Source: JAUZOB01 sp963692465 (GTDB lineage Bacteria > Bacteroidota > Bacteroidia > Bacteroidales > Prolixibacteraceae). Taken from it: DNA of 64,000 nt. Below are positions 33,586-43,640 of the stretch, piece after piece. Below the pieces are notes generated by a model that saw nothing but the letters and a program-made list of their open reading frames with translations, was not told the DNA's origin and ran no database searches. The stretch is from positions 1,302,001 through 1,366,000 of the forward strand of contig OY829943.1 in the NCBI GenBank assembly GCA_963692465.1, given 5' to 3'. The number at the start of each line of letters is the position of its first letter. Position 1 is the first letter of the stretch. Position numbers and translations under genes: made by a program.

Positions 33586-34290
33586 TTAATGCAACCAAAT
33601 TAACAGCCAGTGAACAATGGTCGGAGTAAACATGGCCGTAAGAATTCCATTCAAGGCCATTCCCAATCCGCCAAACGCACTATATTCTTTTCCTTTAACC
33701 GAGATCCAGGCAGTTCCCACGCCATGCGATGCTGCCCCAATTCCTAATCCAACAGCTTTAGGATCCTTGATTCGTAATAACTTCATAAAACTCAGTCCAA
33801 ACATTGCTCCGAAGATACCAACCACAATAACAATAGCGGCAGTTAAAGGAGGAATTCCTCCAATTCCCTGAGATATTTCCATTGCAATTGGAGTTGTCAC
33901 CGACTTGGGAGCCAACGAAAGTAAAATGGCCCTTGACCCACCAAGCATCCATGCAACCAGAACCACCGAAACAATTCCGGCAATGCTTCCCATCGCCATT
34001 GAAAAAAGAATCCGGTAGATATCCTTCTTTACTTTCTTCAAATTAAGATACAATGGCAAAGCCAACGCAACAACCGAAGGCCCCAACCAAAAACTTATCA
34101 TCTTGGTGTCCCGGTTATAAGAATCATAAGACGTACCGGTTACATAAAGGAACAAAATAAGAACCCCAATAGTCAGCAACACCGGATTTAAAAAAGAATA
34201 AGTAAACCGCTGATAAATCTTCTTCATCAACAGATAGAACAACAACGTTATAGCCAAATGGAATAAAGGAGAATGAACAATCTCATTCAT
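33586..34290 (-). CDS. lrgB: LrgB-family membrane protein
   Basis: An inner-membrane protein of about seven helices and 234 residues. LLSLAPKSVTTPIAMEIS and GLGIGAASHGVGTAWIS are signature stretches of LrgB/CidB. With LrgA it forms a holin/antiholin-like pair; in other bacteria the pair affects murein hydrolase activity and the export of small organic acids. lrgA overlaps it by 8 bp upstream, and dinB follows by 12 bp, so the three look like one operon. Confidence 0.92.
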   Translation of the reverse strand: MNEIVHSPLFHLAITLLFYLLMKKIYQRFTYSFLNPVLLTIGVLILFLYVTGTSYDSYNRDTKMISFWLGPSVVALALPLYLNLKKVKKDIYRILFSMAMGSIAGIVSVVLVAWMLGGSRAILLSLAPKSVTTPIAMEISQGIGGIPPLTAAIVIVVGIFGAMFGLSFMKLLRIKDPKAVGLGIGAASHGVGTAWISVKGKEYSAFGGLGMALNGILTAMFTPTIVHWLLIWLH

Positions 34291-34630
34291 GATCGGTTCT
34301 CCTTGTCTGACTCAAGAGGCCAACAACAGCCATCACTACAAAAACACTGACAACCACAGCCACTGAAATAGGAATCCATTCTTTCCGTATCAAATTAAAA
34401 CAACACATGATTCCTACACCGGCCGGGATAAAGAACATTGCCATATTTTCAATCAGAAAACCAGCAGTTTTATCAATATGATCAATCTTGATCCATTTTA
34501 ATTCCAATGCAACAATAAGCAAAATCATTCCGATTATACATCCTGGAATGGCAATATGAGTTAATGCAACAAGAGCTTCGCCTGCCAACCAAAAAGCAAG
34601 GATAACCGTAATCTGTTTAATCGCTTTCAT
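34283..34630 (-). CDS. lrgA: LrgA/CidA-family membrane protein
   Basis: A small inner-membrane protein with four helices. ITVILAFWLAGEALVALTHI and PGCIIGMILLIVALEL match CidA/LrgA, as does NMAMFFIPAGVGIMCC. I start it at MKAIKQITV (34630); the open frame begins nine codons earlier with residues that do not fit the family. It overlaps lrgB by 8 bp, so the two are translationally coupled. Confidence 0.9.
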   Translation of the reverse strand: MKAIKQITVILAFWLAGEALVALTHIAIPGCIIGMILLIVALELKWIKIDHIDKTAGFLIENMAMFFIPAGVGIMCCFNLIRKEWIPISVAVVVSVFVVMAVVGLLSQTRRTDHE

Positions 34631-34782
34631 AATCAATCTAATCCTGAGGTGCCGCAAAATTAGAACGAAGAACGGTTATATGCGATTTCAAACTCCTTAT
34701 ATTTTCCTTTTCATATTTATTTGTTAACATCGGAACTCTTTCCGATTCGTGACAGACCACTTTATTCTTAGCAAAAAACAGA

Positions 34783-35352
34783 TCATTTAATCCTTTCTTT
34801 CAGTGCCTTTATAATATTTTCCCTATCCTGCAGTTGGAAAAGTTTTATCCGCAGGGTATGATTTTTCTGATTAACGATCAACTTATTTTCAAGTGAATCA
34901 ATCTCAACTGATTCTATTGTGTCATATTTTATCCGGACAGGAAGATTACTCCGCGTAAAATGATCCCTGTATAATTTAATGGATCTTACCGTTTGCTTTG
35001 AAAAAAACATTCCCCGTAGCGAAACCAGAAAAAACAGGAAAAAAGGAAATATAGCACGTAAACCTCCTCCATGATTGCTCAATGCATCAAACACACCAAT
35101 AATACTAAAGGCAAGCAAGACAAAAGAGATCATCCGGTGTTTGAAGGGATTGAATAAAAAGAAAATCTCAATCTCCGAACGTTTATAATGTCCCCGCTCA
35201 ATAATCAAATAAATAAGATCGGAAATCATCGTCACAAAACTAAGCCCAAAAGCAACAGTCACTAATGTCTGATCATGAAGTCCCAGAGAAATAACGACAA
35301 ACACCAAAGACAGAAAGAACAAGACCGCTCTTACAACATAAGATATTTTCAT
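34783..35352 (-). CDS. Unknown membrane protein with a PH-like tail
   Basis: Four membrane helices (about 6-24, 28-48, 70-88, 95-112) are followed by a soluble C-terminal part with alternating strands (IKLYRDHFTRSNLPVRIKYD, NKLIVNQKNHTLRIKLFQL), the pattern of a bacterial PH-like or YcxB-like domain. It has no enzyme motif. It lies alone between lrgA and the outer-membrane protein gene, transcribed leftward. Confidence 0.65.
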   Translation of the reverse strand: MKISYVVRAVLFFLSLVFVVISLGLHDQTLVTVAFGLSFVTMISDLIYLIIERGHYKRSEIEIFFLFNPFKHRMISFVLLAFSIIGVFDALSNHGGGLRAIFPFFLFFLVSLRGMFFSKQTVRSIKLYRDHFTRSNLPVRIKYDTIESVEIDSLENKLIVNQKNHTLRIKLFQLQDRENIIKALKERIK

Positions 35353-35472
35353 TGCCTATATTTTCAAGTAAATATCGGAACTTTTCAAACATCTTGCATC
35401 TTCTTTTCATGGAATATTTCCTTTTTGAAATTTCATTAATAGACCATAGTCCTCCGATACTTTCTACCCTTT

Positions 35473-36057
35473 TTAAAATTTAATTCCCACTTTAAGAGAA
35501 GCTTCCGGAGTAAAGAATTTTGTTTTATAATCGGAAGGCAGAGTAACATCACCCGCCATTGGGAAACTCACCGTCTTATCCCCTCCGATACGAAGATGAA
35601 ATGCAGCCCATGGATTCACATAGATTCCTCTATAAACTTTGAGAATATAGCCTGTTCCAAGTGTAAACTGGGTATTATTATAATTTTTCTTAATCAGGTC
35701 TGCTTTCCGCTTAATCGATGAATCCCAATATTCCAGTCCGGTTCCAACCCACAATCCTTCAAAATTATCTTTCAAAAAATAATCAGCCAGAAAAGCATAA
35801 GCCGTCAGTTTGTTATCCGTAAACCCTTTTTTCACATAAAAGGAAGGAATTGAAACCTGCGAAATTACGGGCCTTACCCGAATATGCCCTTTACCAACCC
35901 ACACCGAGCCATAATATCCACCTGTTGCATAAGGCAACACATCCAACTCTGCTCCGAATTTTACCGGAGAATTAGTCTCTGAACGATCACTGCTCTGTGC
36001 ATACGCACCGGCAACAATTCCGAGCATCAACAACATTAAAATTTTAATTGTTTTCAT
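35473..36057 (-). CDS. Outer-membrane beta-barrel protein
   Basis: A signal peptide (MKTIKILMLLMLGIVAGAYA) is followed by a protein of alternating strands ending in Phe (SLKVGIKF), as in small outer-membrane barrels. I start it at 36057, which gives that signal peptide; the earlier in-frame ATG at 36081 overlaps the TetR stop. It follows the TetR gene by 20 bp and is probably in its operon. Cargo or ligand is unknown. Confidence 0.78.
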   Translation of the reverse strand: MKTIKILMLLMLGIVAGAYAQSSDRSETNSPVKFGAELDVLPYATGGYYGSVWVGKGHIRVRPVISQVSIPSFYVKKGFTDNKLTAYAFLADYFLKDNFEGLWVGTGLEYWDSSIKRKADLIKKNYNNTQFTLGTGYILKVYRGIYVNPWAAFHLRIGGDKTVSFPMAGDVTLPSDYKTKFFTPEASLKVGIKF

Positions 36058-36077
36058 ATCAATCACTTTTATATATT

Positions 36078-36719
36078 TCATTTTTTATTTCCATTCATCA
36101 CCAATGTCAGAAGCAGATCGATCAATGAATCAATTGTTTTTTCTATCCGACTCCATCCCTCATCCGACGCGATATTGATATTATTGAACAAGGAAGTCGT
36201 ACCCGATCTCAACACCAGATAATAGATTCCAGAGGAAAGAAGAGAAGCAATTACCTCAACATCAAATTCCGCCGACGGATATTGCTTTTTCAATTTTTCA
36301 AGCATTGCAACACTTTGTTGTTCACGAATTTGATCCACATAATCCGTCACCTCATTCTTCACGACAAGCTCCCAACGAAGTATCTCCTGCAACTCAGGGT
36401 TTGATCTCAGATGCCTGATTTGTTCAGAGATGACAGATTTCAGCAATTGGGCAACAGGCATTTCACTATTTCCAAGTTTATCCAGTCCTTGCGACAACAA
36501 ATAATCCCGGGACATAACATACGCTTTCAAAAGTCCGTTTAAATCTCCGAAATAGCGATATATCAACACCTTCGAAACGCCAGCCTCCGAAGCGATGCTA
36601 TTTATTCCCAGAGCAGAAAATCCGTTTCTAAGAATGACCCGACCTGTCGCTTCAATCAAATTTTGTTGGGTCTGCTCCCTATTATGCTGACCTCCCGTTC
36701 CATTTTCCAAATCACTCAT
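36078..36719 (-). CDS. TetR-family regulator
   Basis: The helix-turn-helix is visible in VILRNGFSALGINSIASEAG and VSKVLIYRYFGDLNGLLKAY. The C-terminal part is helical, with a TetR_C_33-like feel, but not assignable. It is the first gene of a likely operon with the barrel protein downstream. An inverted repeat about 30 bp upstream is a good candidate operator, so autoregulation is likely. Confidence 0.88.
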   Translation of the reverse strand: MSDLENGTGGQHNREQTQQNLIEATGRVILRNGFSALGINSIASEAGVSKVLIYRYFGDLNGLLKAYVMSRDYLLSQGLDKLGNSEMPVAQLLKSVISEQIRHLRSNPELQEILRWELVVKNEVTDYVDQIREQQSVAMLEKLKKQYPSAEFDVEVIASLLSSGIYYLVLRSGTTSLFNNINIASDEGWSRIEKTIDSLIDLLLTLVMNGNKK

Positions 36720-36748
36720 CTTTAGCTACATTTAATTGTTACTCGTCG

Positions 36749-36766
36749 GTTACAAAAGTATGTAAC
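36749..36766. promoter_or_regulatory. Candidate operator of the TetR gene
   Basis: GTTACA (36749-36754) is inverted as TGTAAC (36761-36766), separated by six bases. Further GTTAC/GGTAAC half-sites flank it. It lies 29 bp before the TetR ATG, on the side shared with the divergent 36848 gene. Confidence 0.55.
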
Positions 36767-36847
36767 TATTCGGTAACATCAAAATCTTTTTATTTTATTT
36801 GTAAGTTTGAGGAATAGATTTATATTTTCTTAACATCAGCAACGCCA

Positions 36848-38143
36848 ATGTTTCGCAATACTATACTACTCATACTATTAACGTTATCTATTTCTGTCCC
36901 TTCCCGGGCCACAGATCTAAGAGACATTCGAATTTTCGAAGACCAGATATTCGATCCAAACATCCATACAATCCTCTTCACCAAGATGAACTGGCAGGAG
37001 GGGCTTCCGATTATCACTCAGGGGGGACAAGACAAATTATTACTAAAATTCGACGATCTGGGCAATAAGAAGAGGAATTACTATTATGCCATCAGGCATT
37101 GCGATGCCAGTTGGCACGAATCATCCCTTTTACCCATGGACTACATGAAAGGATTCGATTCCAATCCGATCAATGACTATGCCCCATCATCAAATACATC
37201 CGTTCATTACGGCAATTATCAGCTTGAGCTTCCCAACCGGGATCTGCAATTAAAAATCCCCGGTAATTATGCACTCATCGTTTATGCCGACAATGACCCA
37301 TCACAGGTTGTATTCACAAGGCGCTTTTACATCGTCGAACCCGACGTAACCGTTGATGGTCTTATCAAACCTTCCGGGGCAAATTCCTCCGATCAGGAAT
37401 TCGACTTTCGGGTCAATCATCCTTCCTATAACATCTCCGATCCGCTTACTGAAATCCGGGTTGTCGTCATGCAAAACAGAAGGACCGACAATGCGGTTAT
37501 AATGACTCATCCTCAATCCATAAAAGAAAATTCACTGATTTATGAATTCAATAACGAAAATGTCTTTCCGGGAGGAAACGAATTCCGTTTTTTCGACTGT
37601 AAGAGTCTTCGTTTTAACAGTGAAGGAATTGCAGGAATCTCTTTTGTCCGCCCCACATGGCATGTTCAACTTCTTCCGGCTGAACTTAGAGTCGGGAAAC
37701 CTTACAGTTATTATCGTGAGATGAATGGATGCTTTCGTATCGCAGCAGAAGACAGAGATGACCCCGATACCGAGGCCGATTATGTACTGGTAGATTTTTC
37801 TTTTCCTTTCCCGGCACCTCTTTCCGGAGGAAATATTCACATTTTCGGAGGATTCTCCGATATGCATTGTTCCAGCGCAAATGGAATGACCTATAACCTT
37901 GAAAAGAAACAATATGAAGCAGAGTTACTTCTTAAACAAGGATACTACAACTACCTTTACACTTACTGTCCGGAAGGAGAAACCAAATACAACACCACCA
38001 ACCTCGAAGGTAACTTCTTCGAGACCGAAAACGAATACCTTGTTCTTGTTTATCACAAACCGGTCTCTTCGAGATATGAGAAATTAATCGGATATCAATT
38101 ATTTAACACCAACGACATTAAAGGGATTCAACTTGGATGGTAG
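36848..38143 (+). CDS. DUF5103 protein, type IX secretion plug domain
   Basis: A signal peptide (LLILLTLSISVPSRA) exports this 431-residue protein. The rest is beta-rich and matches DUF5103, now known as the plug protein of the type IX translocon SprA: IHTILFTKMNWQEGLPII, then DGKK-like turns, YYYAIRHCDASWHESSLLP, NYQLELPNRDLQLKIPGNYA and YIVEPDVTVDG. In the translocon the plug closes the periplasmic side of the SprA pore. No other T9SS gene is adjacent, except the distant gldB. It is divergent from the TetR gene. Confidence 0.82.
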   Translation: MFRNTILLILLTLSISVPSRATDLRDIRIFEDQIFDPNIHTILFTKMNWQEGLPIITQGGQDKLLLKFDDLGNKKRNYYYAIRHCDASWHESSLLPMDYMKGFDSNPINDYAPSSNTSVHYGNYQLELPNRDLQLKIPGNYALIVYADNDPSQVVFTRRFYIVEPDVTVDGLIKPSGANSSDQEFDFRVNHPSYNISDPLTEIRVVVMQNRRTDNAVIMTHPQSIKENSLIYEFNNENVFPGGNEFRFFDCKSLRFNSEGIAGISFVRPTWHVQLLPAELRVGKPYSYYREMNGCFRIAAEDRDDPDTEADYVLVDFSFPFPAPLSGGNIHIFGGFSDMHCSSANGMTYNLEKKQYEAELLLKQGYYNYLYTYCPEGETKYNTTNLEGNFFETENEYLVLVYHKPVSSRYEKLIGYQLFNTNDIKGIQLGW

Positions 38144-38154
38144 ATAAAAACGAA

Positions 38155-40242
38155 TCAGACAATACGAAGAGCCCCTTCGACCCGCTCCATTTTGAGCACA
38201 AAAGAAAAACACGATCCCTCCCCTTCTTCTGAGTCGACAGATAATTGTCCACCCAATTTCTGCACATAGTTCTGTGCGATTGAAAGACCCAGTCCGGCCC
38301 CTCTATAAATACGACCTCCCGGCTCATTCAGCTTATGAAATCGCAAGAAGATCTTTTCTTTCTGATGATCGGGAATCCCAATACCGGTATCTTTCACAAA
38401 AAACCGGATTGCACAGTTCTCCTCCAAATAGTAGCCAAAATGGACCTCTCCATGATCGGTGAATTTAATGGCATTATCAATCAAATGCATATAAATCTCC
38501 CGCAACAAAGTAGCATCAATATAAATAGCAAAATTGGGATTATCATTCCCATTAACAACGACAAGATCAACAGATTGATTCGTTTGTTTCTCTTTCATCC
38601 CCGCAAACTCAGCATACAATTCTCCCAGCAAACCATTCAGTTTGCAAAAACTCTGATGAACCTCAACTTGTCCGGTTTCAACCTTTGAGATATCAATCAC
38701 ATCATCCAACATTGACATCAACTGCTCTCCATTGTCAACAATAATCCCAAGGAAATCTTTTTTCTCCTCATCACTAAAATCCGCAGCAGAGAGCATTCTC
38801 GTAAAACCGATTATTGCATTCATGGGAGTGCGGATTTCGTGCGACAGATTAGCAAGAAAAGCCGACTTTAGCCGATCCGATTCTTCCGCTTTACTTTTTG
38901 CAATTTCAAGATTCCGCTCCGCATATTTCCGTTTGGTAATATCACGGGAAAGAGCAATTACCGAATAAGTATTGAGTCGGACCATTCTCATTTCAAACAA
39001 AAGAGTTCCTTGAGAAGAGCTAAGAGCATATTCAATGGTTTCGAAAGTGTTTTTTGCAATAACATTCTTAATGCACTGATAAATAGTCTGAGTCATCTGT
39101 TCCGAAAATCCATAATCATAAATTGAACTTCCAATGATTTCCGAAGGAACAATATCTTTAAGATCCTCTTCCTTTGCCACAAAATCACGAAAGATACCAG
39201 CACTATCAATTACGAAAAAAATATCCGGAATAGCTTCCAGCAAGGCTTTATAACGTGCGCGACTTTCTTCTGAATTTTTTAAACAAATTTTCTCTTCGGA
39301 GATATCATGAAACAAAGAGAGAGCCATTCTTCCTTCCAAAGGAATAAGAGACACTTCAAAATAATGCTGTATACGATTTGCATAGATCTCCGATCGATCC
39401 TTGCGTTTCGGAAAATAAAAAGTTTTCCAATTAAAGGAATCCCCAAAAATTTCAGGAAAAACGATCTGTCCTGTTTGGTTTTGAATATGACTATTTACCA
39501 CCTCAAAAACAGACTCAAAAGAATGATTACCCGCAACAATTTTCAGACGGTCTGGTTCAGCACTTTCTTCAGGATACTCCAATAGCAACGCCGGCTCTCC
39601 AATATTTTCAAAGAAAGCCCTCTTATTCCTTTTCATCTCACCGACTTCGGAAAAGAGATGATCAATCTGAGCCCGATAAATCAAAGCGATCAAAAAAGAA
39701 AGCAACGACGCTACGGCATACAAAATCAAACAATTAACAATCATCTCCGAGTCTGCATCTGCTTTCTTTAACAGCAAAGGCCAAAAAGAATTAGCCGTCA
39801 GCTCCAAGACCAAAGACAAAGTATTGATACTCCAGAATATAACAAACTGTCGGGTGCTATCTGTCAATAGCAAGAACAGAAAAAAGCTAAGAATTAAAAC
39901 ATGAATAACCCCCACAAAACCAGGAACGACAGGAATATTAGCATATTGCTCCGAGAAATAAAAAAAATACAAAGCAATTGGCAGAAAAAATAAGATTTCA
40001 GAAGACCTTTTCAGGTTCTTTTCTTTTATACAGTAAAACATCAGAACCGCAATAATCATCAATATTACGATTCCGGGATTGACCCAGCGGATTGAAGATA
40101 TCAGCATTTTATAAAACAGAAGAACAAGGGCAACCAGAAATATAACGATAGCAGTAACCTGGTGTAACCGATAACGGTACACCTCTGCCCTATCATTATT
40201 CTGCAATTTAAATTGAGTCCTTTTAAAATGATCAGAATACAT
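38155..40242 (-). CDS. Sensor histidine kinase with membrane and PAS domains
   Basis: About six membrane helices occupy residues 25-190. Two PAS-like regions follow, the second being YKALLEAIPDIFFVIDSAGI to IALSRDITKRKYAE. The HisKA domain carries LSHEIRTPMNAIIGF with the phospho-accepting His near 470. The ATPase domain has HLIDNAIKFTDHGEV, DTGIGIPD and GAGLGLSIAQNYV. There is no attached receiver, so it must signal to a separate regulator; the lone receiver at 12550 is one possible partner but is far away. It is convergent with the DUF5103 gene, 11 bp apart. Confidence 0.92.
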   Translation of the reverse strand: MYSDHFKRTQFKLQNNDRAEVYRYRLHQVTAIVIFLVALVLLFYKMLISSIRWVNPGIVILMIIAVLMFYCIKEKNLKRSSEILFFLPIALYFFYFSEQYANIPVVPGFVGVIHVLILSFFLFLLLTDSTRQFVIFWSINTLSLVLELTANSFWPLLLKKADADSEMIVNCLILYAVASLLSFLIALIYRAQIDHLFSEVGEMKRNKRAFFENIGEPALLLEYPEESAEPDRLKIVAGNHSFESVFEVVNSHIQNQTGQIVFPEIFGDSFNWKTFYFPKRKDRSEIYANRIQHYFEVSLIPLEGRMALSLFHDISEEKICLKNSEESRARYKALLEAIPDIFFVIDSAGIFRDFVAKEEDLKDIVPSEIIGSSIYDYGFSEQMTQTIYQCIKNVIAKNTFETIEYALSSSQGTLLFEMRMVRLNTYSVIALSRDITKRKYAERNLEIAKSKAEESDRLKSAFLANLSHEIRTPMNAIIGFTRMLSAADFSDEEKKDFLGIIVDNGEQLMSMLDDVIDISKVETGQVEVHQSFCKLNGLLGELYAEFAGMKEKQTNQSVDLVVVNGNDNPNFAIYIDATLLREIYMHLIDNAIKFTDHGEVHFGYYLEENCAIRFFVKDTGIGIPDHQKEKIFLRFHKLNEPGGRIYRGAGLGLSIAQNYVQKLGGQLSVDSEEGEGSCFSFVLKMERVEGALRIV

Positions 40243-40591
40243 ACCTACCCCTTATGGTGAATTCTAAAATACCACGAAATAAATATAGCCAAAAAATGCA
40301 GTCTCCGATCAATCGAATCAAATCAATCCATTAAAGCCAGATTTTATTTTTTTACGCTAACATGCCATTCCCGCCTTCATCCATAAGTTCGAAAAATTTA
40401 ATACGAGTCCTTCGTTCAACTCAGGGGAAACATCATACATCAAAATATTTTATTGAAGTCTTTAAGGTAAGAAGCAGTCTCTTCAATACCAATCCAGAAC
40501 AGTTACAAGCAATCGAAACGTCAGAATGCATTGCAAATCGCTCAGTTCATGAGCTTAATAGTTTAATATCTATCGGAAAAGAGGCAGCAAG
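40243..40591. other. Intergenic stretch between the kinase and GH78 genes
   Basis: Contains a stretch (about 40360-40590) where short frames on both strands are open in places. A 135-codon plus-strand frame runs from it into the antisense of the GH78 gene and is not credible. The stretch may hold remnants of an older gene. Confidence 0.3.
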
Positions 40592-42418
40592 CTACCTTGT
40601 AGAATGGAATCGGTTTATTTCAATTCGGGTCACACCGGAACTTATACGTATAGACCCGCTATTAGCGTTAATCGCTTTTTTATTCACAAATATTTTGGAA
40701 TTATCATCGTGTAATAGAACAAATTTACCCGTCATATGCTGGGGCAGTTCAATGACGAACAATCCATGAGCATCGTCAATCGACTTATATTCAGCCCTTA
40801 TTGTTCCTTTAATCGTTGGTACTTTAATTTTACTGAATGTCAGATTAGCAAGCTGCGGTTTTATCTGTACTTTTTTAAATCCCGGCTGTGTTGGCGTAAT
40901 GCCCCACATACAACGAGTAACAATGTTGGCCGGTGCAGTTCCCCATGCATGGTTCCAATCCAAATTTGGTTTGTATTTCTGGTCCCATGCTTCAAGGGCC
41001 ATGGTTGACCCCGCTTTGATCATATTCCACCAGCTACGATCATTCGTTGCAGTCATTAAACCAAGGGCATAATCCGCTTCGCCCTGATTATACAATCCCT
41101 CCAACAAATATTGTGCACCATAGACACTACAAGCCATCCCCCTTGATTTCACAAATGAAACGACCGATTTTAGATATTCATCGGGGACCAGTCCAAATGC
41201 CAGAGGAAACATATTCGCATGTAAAGACGAATGTTTTGAATTTTCACCATCAATATAAATTCCCTTCCTCTTATCAATCAATTTTTGATTAATAGCATCT
41301 TTTACCAAAACCGACCTTTTGTAAAAAGCAATTGCATCCTCCTTCTTTCCTAAATAGCCGGCTATTTCAGCCATTAATTTTAGATTTATGTAGTAAAATG
41401 AATTAACAACCGTATTAATCTCCTTCATATCATACCCATCGCGTTCAGCAAGAGGCCAGTCAACGATATCACTTATTTTTTGCTTCGTGTTTTTAAAGCC
41501 TAACTTCTTCATCAGTTGCTCTGTTAACCGATCCGATTTAGAACTTATTAATCCATCTTCCCGCGATAAATCAATCAGGGTTTTGTTTTTTAAGGTCTCA
41601 TAGTTTTTCGATAGAGGTTCAATATCCCCGGTATATAAAAAGTCGTAGTAGAATAATAATACCGTGTGCAAAATCCACTCGGTTGGCCAAGTCGGGTTAT
41701 TGATAAAGTACTCATTTGTATTTCGTGCCAGGGAATACTCATTATCAACACAATAATGACCTAGTTGATTAATAAAAGCATCGGCTTCATAGGGGGTTCT
41801 TTCCCGATCTCCATCAACATATTTTCCACAAAAACTTGTTGCTTTTATGGTGTACTTACATAAATCCCAGACTTTATTCAACAGTGTATCAGAACAGACA
41901 AAATCGCTGGACTGATCATTAAAACGATAATTATAAACTTTTTGCCTGATCGTAACATCGTTTATTGGCACCGTCAGATTTTCTAATTCACAATAGCGAA
42001 ATGGCATAATTACACCAAATGAATCAGGCAAAGCAATGGCCGGTGGATTGGTATTCCTTTTATCGGGGTGAAGTTTGACCGTATATTCCCGGTTTACGGG
42101 GATATCAGCCAATTGTACTTTTTGATATCGAATAGAACCTCCCGATTTTCGATCAATGGCATTCGGAGCAATCGTTTTTTCTCCCAAATGAATTATAAGG
42201 GTATCTGTTTGTGGATGTTTAATCGTTAAGACGATAGTTCCAAAAGCATCTTTACCAAAATCAATAAAATAATGATTTTCACCAACTTTCGTAACACTCT
42301 TAGGTTCAATAAGAGACGATTGAAATTTATTAGCGGCAGAAGTATTACTAGACTGAGACGCACCTGTCTTGCAGAACAACAACATTGCAATTAAAAATAG
42401 AATCTGACATCTCCTCAT
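40592..42418 (-). CDS. Alpha-L-rhamnosidase-like glycosidase, GH78
   Basis: A signal peptide (RCQILFLIAMLLFCKTGASQ) exports this 608-residue enzyme. A beta-sandwich precedes an (alpha/alpha)6 barrel. KYVDGDRERTPYEADAFINQ holds the DGDRERxPY motif of GH78, with the general acid expected just after it. DWNHAWGTAPANIVTRCMWG is the other family marker, and a small C-terminal beta domain ends the protein. It probably releases rhamnose from plant glycans or glycosides in the periplasm. It is shorter than many GH78 enzymes, lacking extra N-terminal sugar-binding modules. No SusC/D pair is adjacent. Confidence 0.88.
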   Translation of the reverse strand: MRRCQILFLIAMLLFCKTGASQSSNTSAANKFQSSLIEPKSVTKVGENHYFIDFGKDAFGTIVLTIKHPQTDTLIIHLGEKTIAPNAIDRKSGGSIRYQKVQLADIPVNREYTVKLHPDKRNTNPPAIALPDSFGVIMPFRYCELENLTVPINDVTIRQKVYNYRFNDQSSDFVCSDTLLNKVWDLCKYTIKATSFCGKYVDGDRERTPYEADAFINQLGHYCVDNEYSLARNTNEYFINNPTWPTEWILHTVLLFYYDFLYTGDIEPLSKNYETLKNKTLIDLSREDGLISSKSDRLTEQLMKKLGFKNTKQKISDIVDWPLAERDGYDMKEINTVVNSFYYINLKLMAEIAGYLGKKEDAIAFYKRSVLVKDAINQKLIDKRKGIYIDGENSKHSSLHANMFPLAFGLVPDEYLKSVVSFVKSRGMACSVYGAQYLLEGLYNQGEADYALGLMTATNDRSWWNMIKAGSTMALEAWDQKYKPNLDWNHAWGTAPANIVTRCMWGITPTQPGFKKVQIKPQLANLTFSKIKVPTIKGTIRAEYKSIDDAHGLFVIELPQHMTGKFVLLHDDNSKIFVNKKAINANSGSIRISSGVTRIEINRFHSTR

Positions 42419-42657
42419 TTCTTATATTTTATCTCGCGCTAAAGATACCGATTAAACTCATTTTGCTCTACAAATCGATTCACTTTTTGAGGTTTCTTGC
42501 CGAATAATCAGATCGTGAAACAAGACAATAACATCAGTTGGATGCATATTCCCCGGCACAGAAAACCGAAGTCTTTCAAAAACACAGCCAATTTTTTATA
42601 AAATATAGCAGACACACTTTTTTTTCACCTAAATTTGCTTTTAAAAGATGCCTGGTC

Positions 42658-42981
42658 ATGAATTTTAAAAAAATAATAAACCGATACCCGAAACTCATTC
42701 GTAATAAGTTCTTTTGGGCAACGATGGTTTTTCTGGTATGGATTACTTTTTTTGACGAACACAATGTTCTTCACGTCTGGCATAACAGCCGGAAGTTAGC
42801 ACAGGAAGAAGAAGACGTTAATTATTATCGTCAGAAAATAAAAAACGATCAATCCAAGCTCAAAGAATTAAAGACCAACAAAGCCAATCTGGAGAAATTC
42901 GCCCGGGAACAATACCTCATGAAAAAACAGGACGAAGACATCTATCTAGTTGTAAAAGACGACTCTGGCAAAGAAAAATAA
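42658..42981 (+). CDS. FtsB/DivIC-family septum protein
   Basis: A short bitopic protein of 107 residues. One membrane helix lies at about 19-35 (FFWATMVFLVWITFF), and a periplasmic coiled coil follows (VNYYRQKIKNDQSKLKELKT), then FAREQYLMKKQDEDIYLVV, the typical FtsB/DivIC end. It should act in divisome assembly. The frame is open 40 codons upstream, but that part lacks protein-like composition, so I start it at the ATG 42658. It lies 68 bp before the YqgE gene on the same strand. Confidence 0.87.
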   Translation: MNFKKIINRYPKLIRNKFFWATMVFLVWITFFDEHNVLHVWHNSRKLAQEEEDVNYYRQKIKNDQSKLKELKTNKANLEKFAREQYLMKKQDEDIYLVVKDDSGKEK

Positions 42982-43049
42982 CATTTCCCCCACGAAAATC
43001 GATTACCATTATTTTTTTCCATATATTAGTACTAGGAGGAATAAAGATA

Positions 43050-43640
43050 ATGGGTTCAGAATTCAACTTATTTAAGATAAAAACCAACAACATCGCCCCT
43101 CAAAAGGGACGAATATTGATTGCAGAACCATTTCTTCCCGGAACTTATTTTAACCGGGCCATTATTCTTTTGGTCGAATACTCCAAAGAAGGAAGCGTTG
43201 GTTTTATTCTGAATAAGCCCGTGCATTTTCCAATCAACAACTTTCATCAACAATTCCCAGGCTTTGAAGATCAATTGTTTATCGGGGGACCTGTTAATAC
43301 CGAATATCTCTATTTCATCCATACATTAGGCGATCTAATCCCCGGCAGTATGCATATCACAGACAATCTCTACTGGAGTGGCAGCTTCGATATCTTAAGT
43401 GATATGGTTAAACAAAAAAAGATTAAAGCTGACGAAATACGTTTCTTTCTCGGTTACTCCGGCTGGGGCGCAGGCCAATTAGAGCAGGAAATAAAAGAAG
43501 ATTCATGGCTTGTCTCTAATAAAATACAGATTCAGGAAGTCATGCAATACAAAGAAAATTATTGGGTTAATGCAGTCAAAGAATTAGGAGGCAAATACAG
43601 TCTGTGGGAAAATTTCCCGGCAAATCCAACACTTAATTAA
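43050..43640 (+). CDS. YqgE/AlgH-family protein (UPF0301)
   Basis: The family is recognised from GRILIAEPFLPGTYFNRAII, then EGSVGFILNKPV, QLFIGGPVNTEYLYFIHT and FFLGYSGWGAGQLEQEI, all in order across 196 residues. The biochemical role of YqgE remains uncertain; AlgH relatives affect alginate and other traits in Pseudomonas. A clear AGGAGG lies about 11 bp upstream of the ATG. Its stop overlaps the stop of the convergent aminotransferase gene by 8 bp. Confidence 0.92.
   Translation: MGSEFNLFKIKTNNIAPQKGRILIAEPFLPGTYFNRAIILLVEYSKEGSVGFILNKPVHFPINNFHQQFPGFEDQLFIGGPVNTEYLYFIHTLGDLIPGSMHITDNLYWSGSFDILSDMVKQKKIKADEIRFFLGYSGWGAGQLEQEIKEDSWLVSNKIQIQEVMQYKENYWVNAVKELGGKYSLWENFPANPTLN

Noticed and set aside
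40362..40769. A 135-codon plus-strand gene
   Set aside because: Its 3-prime half is antisense to the conserved GH78 gene, and no protein family is visible.
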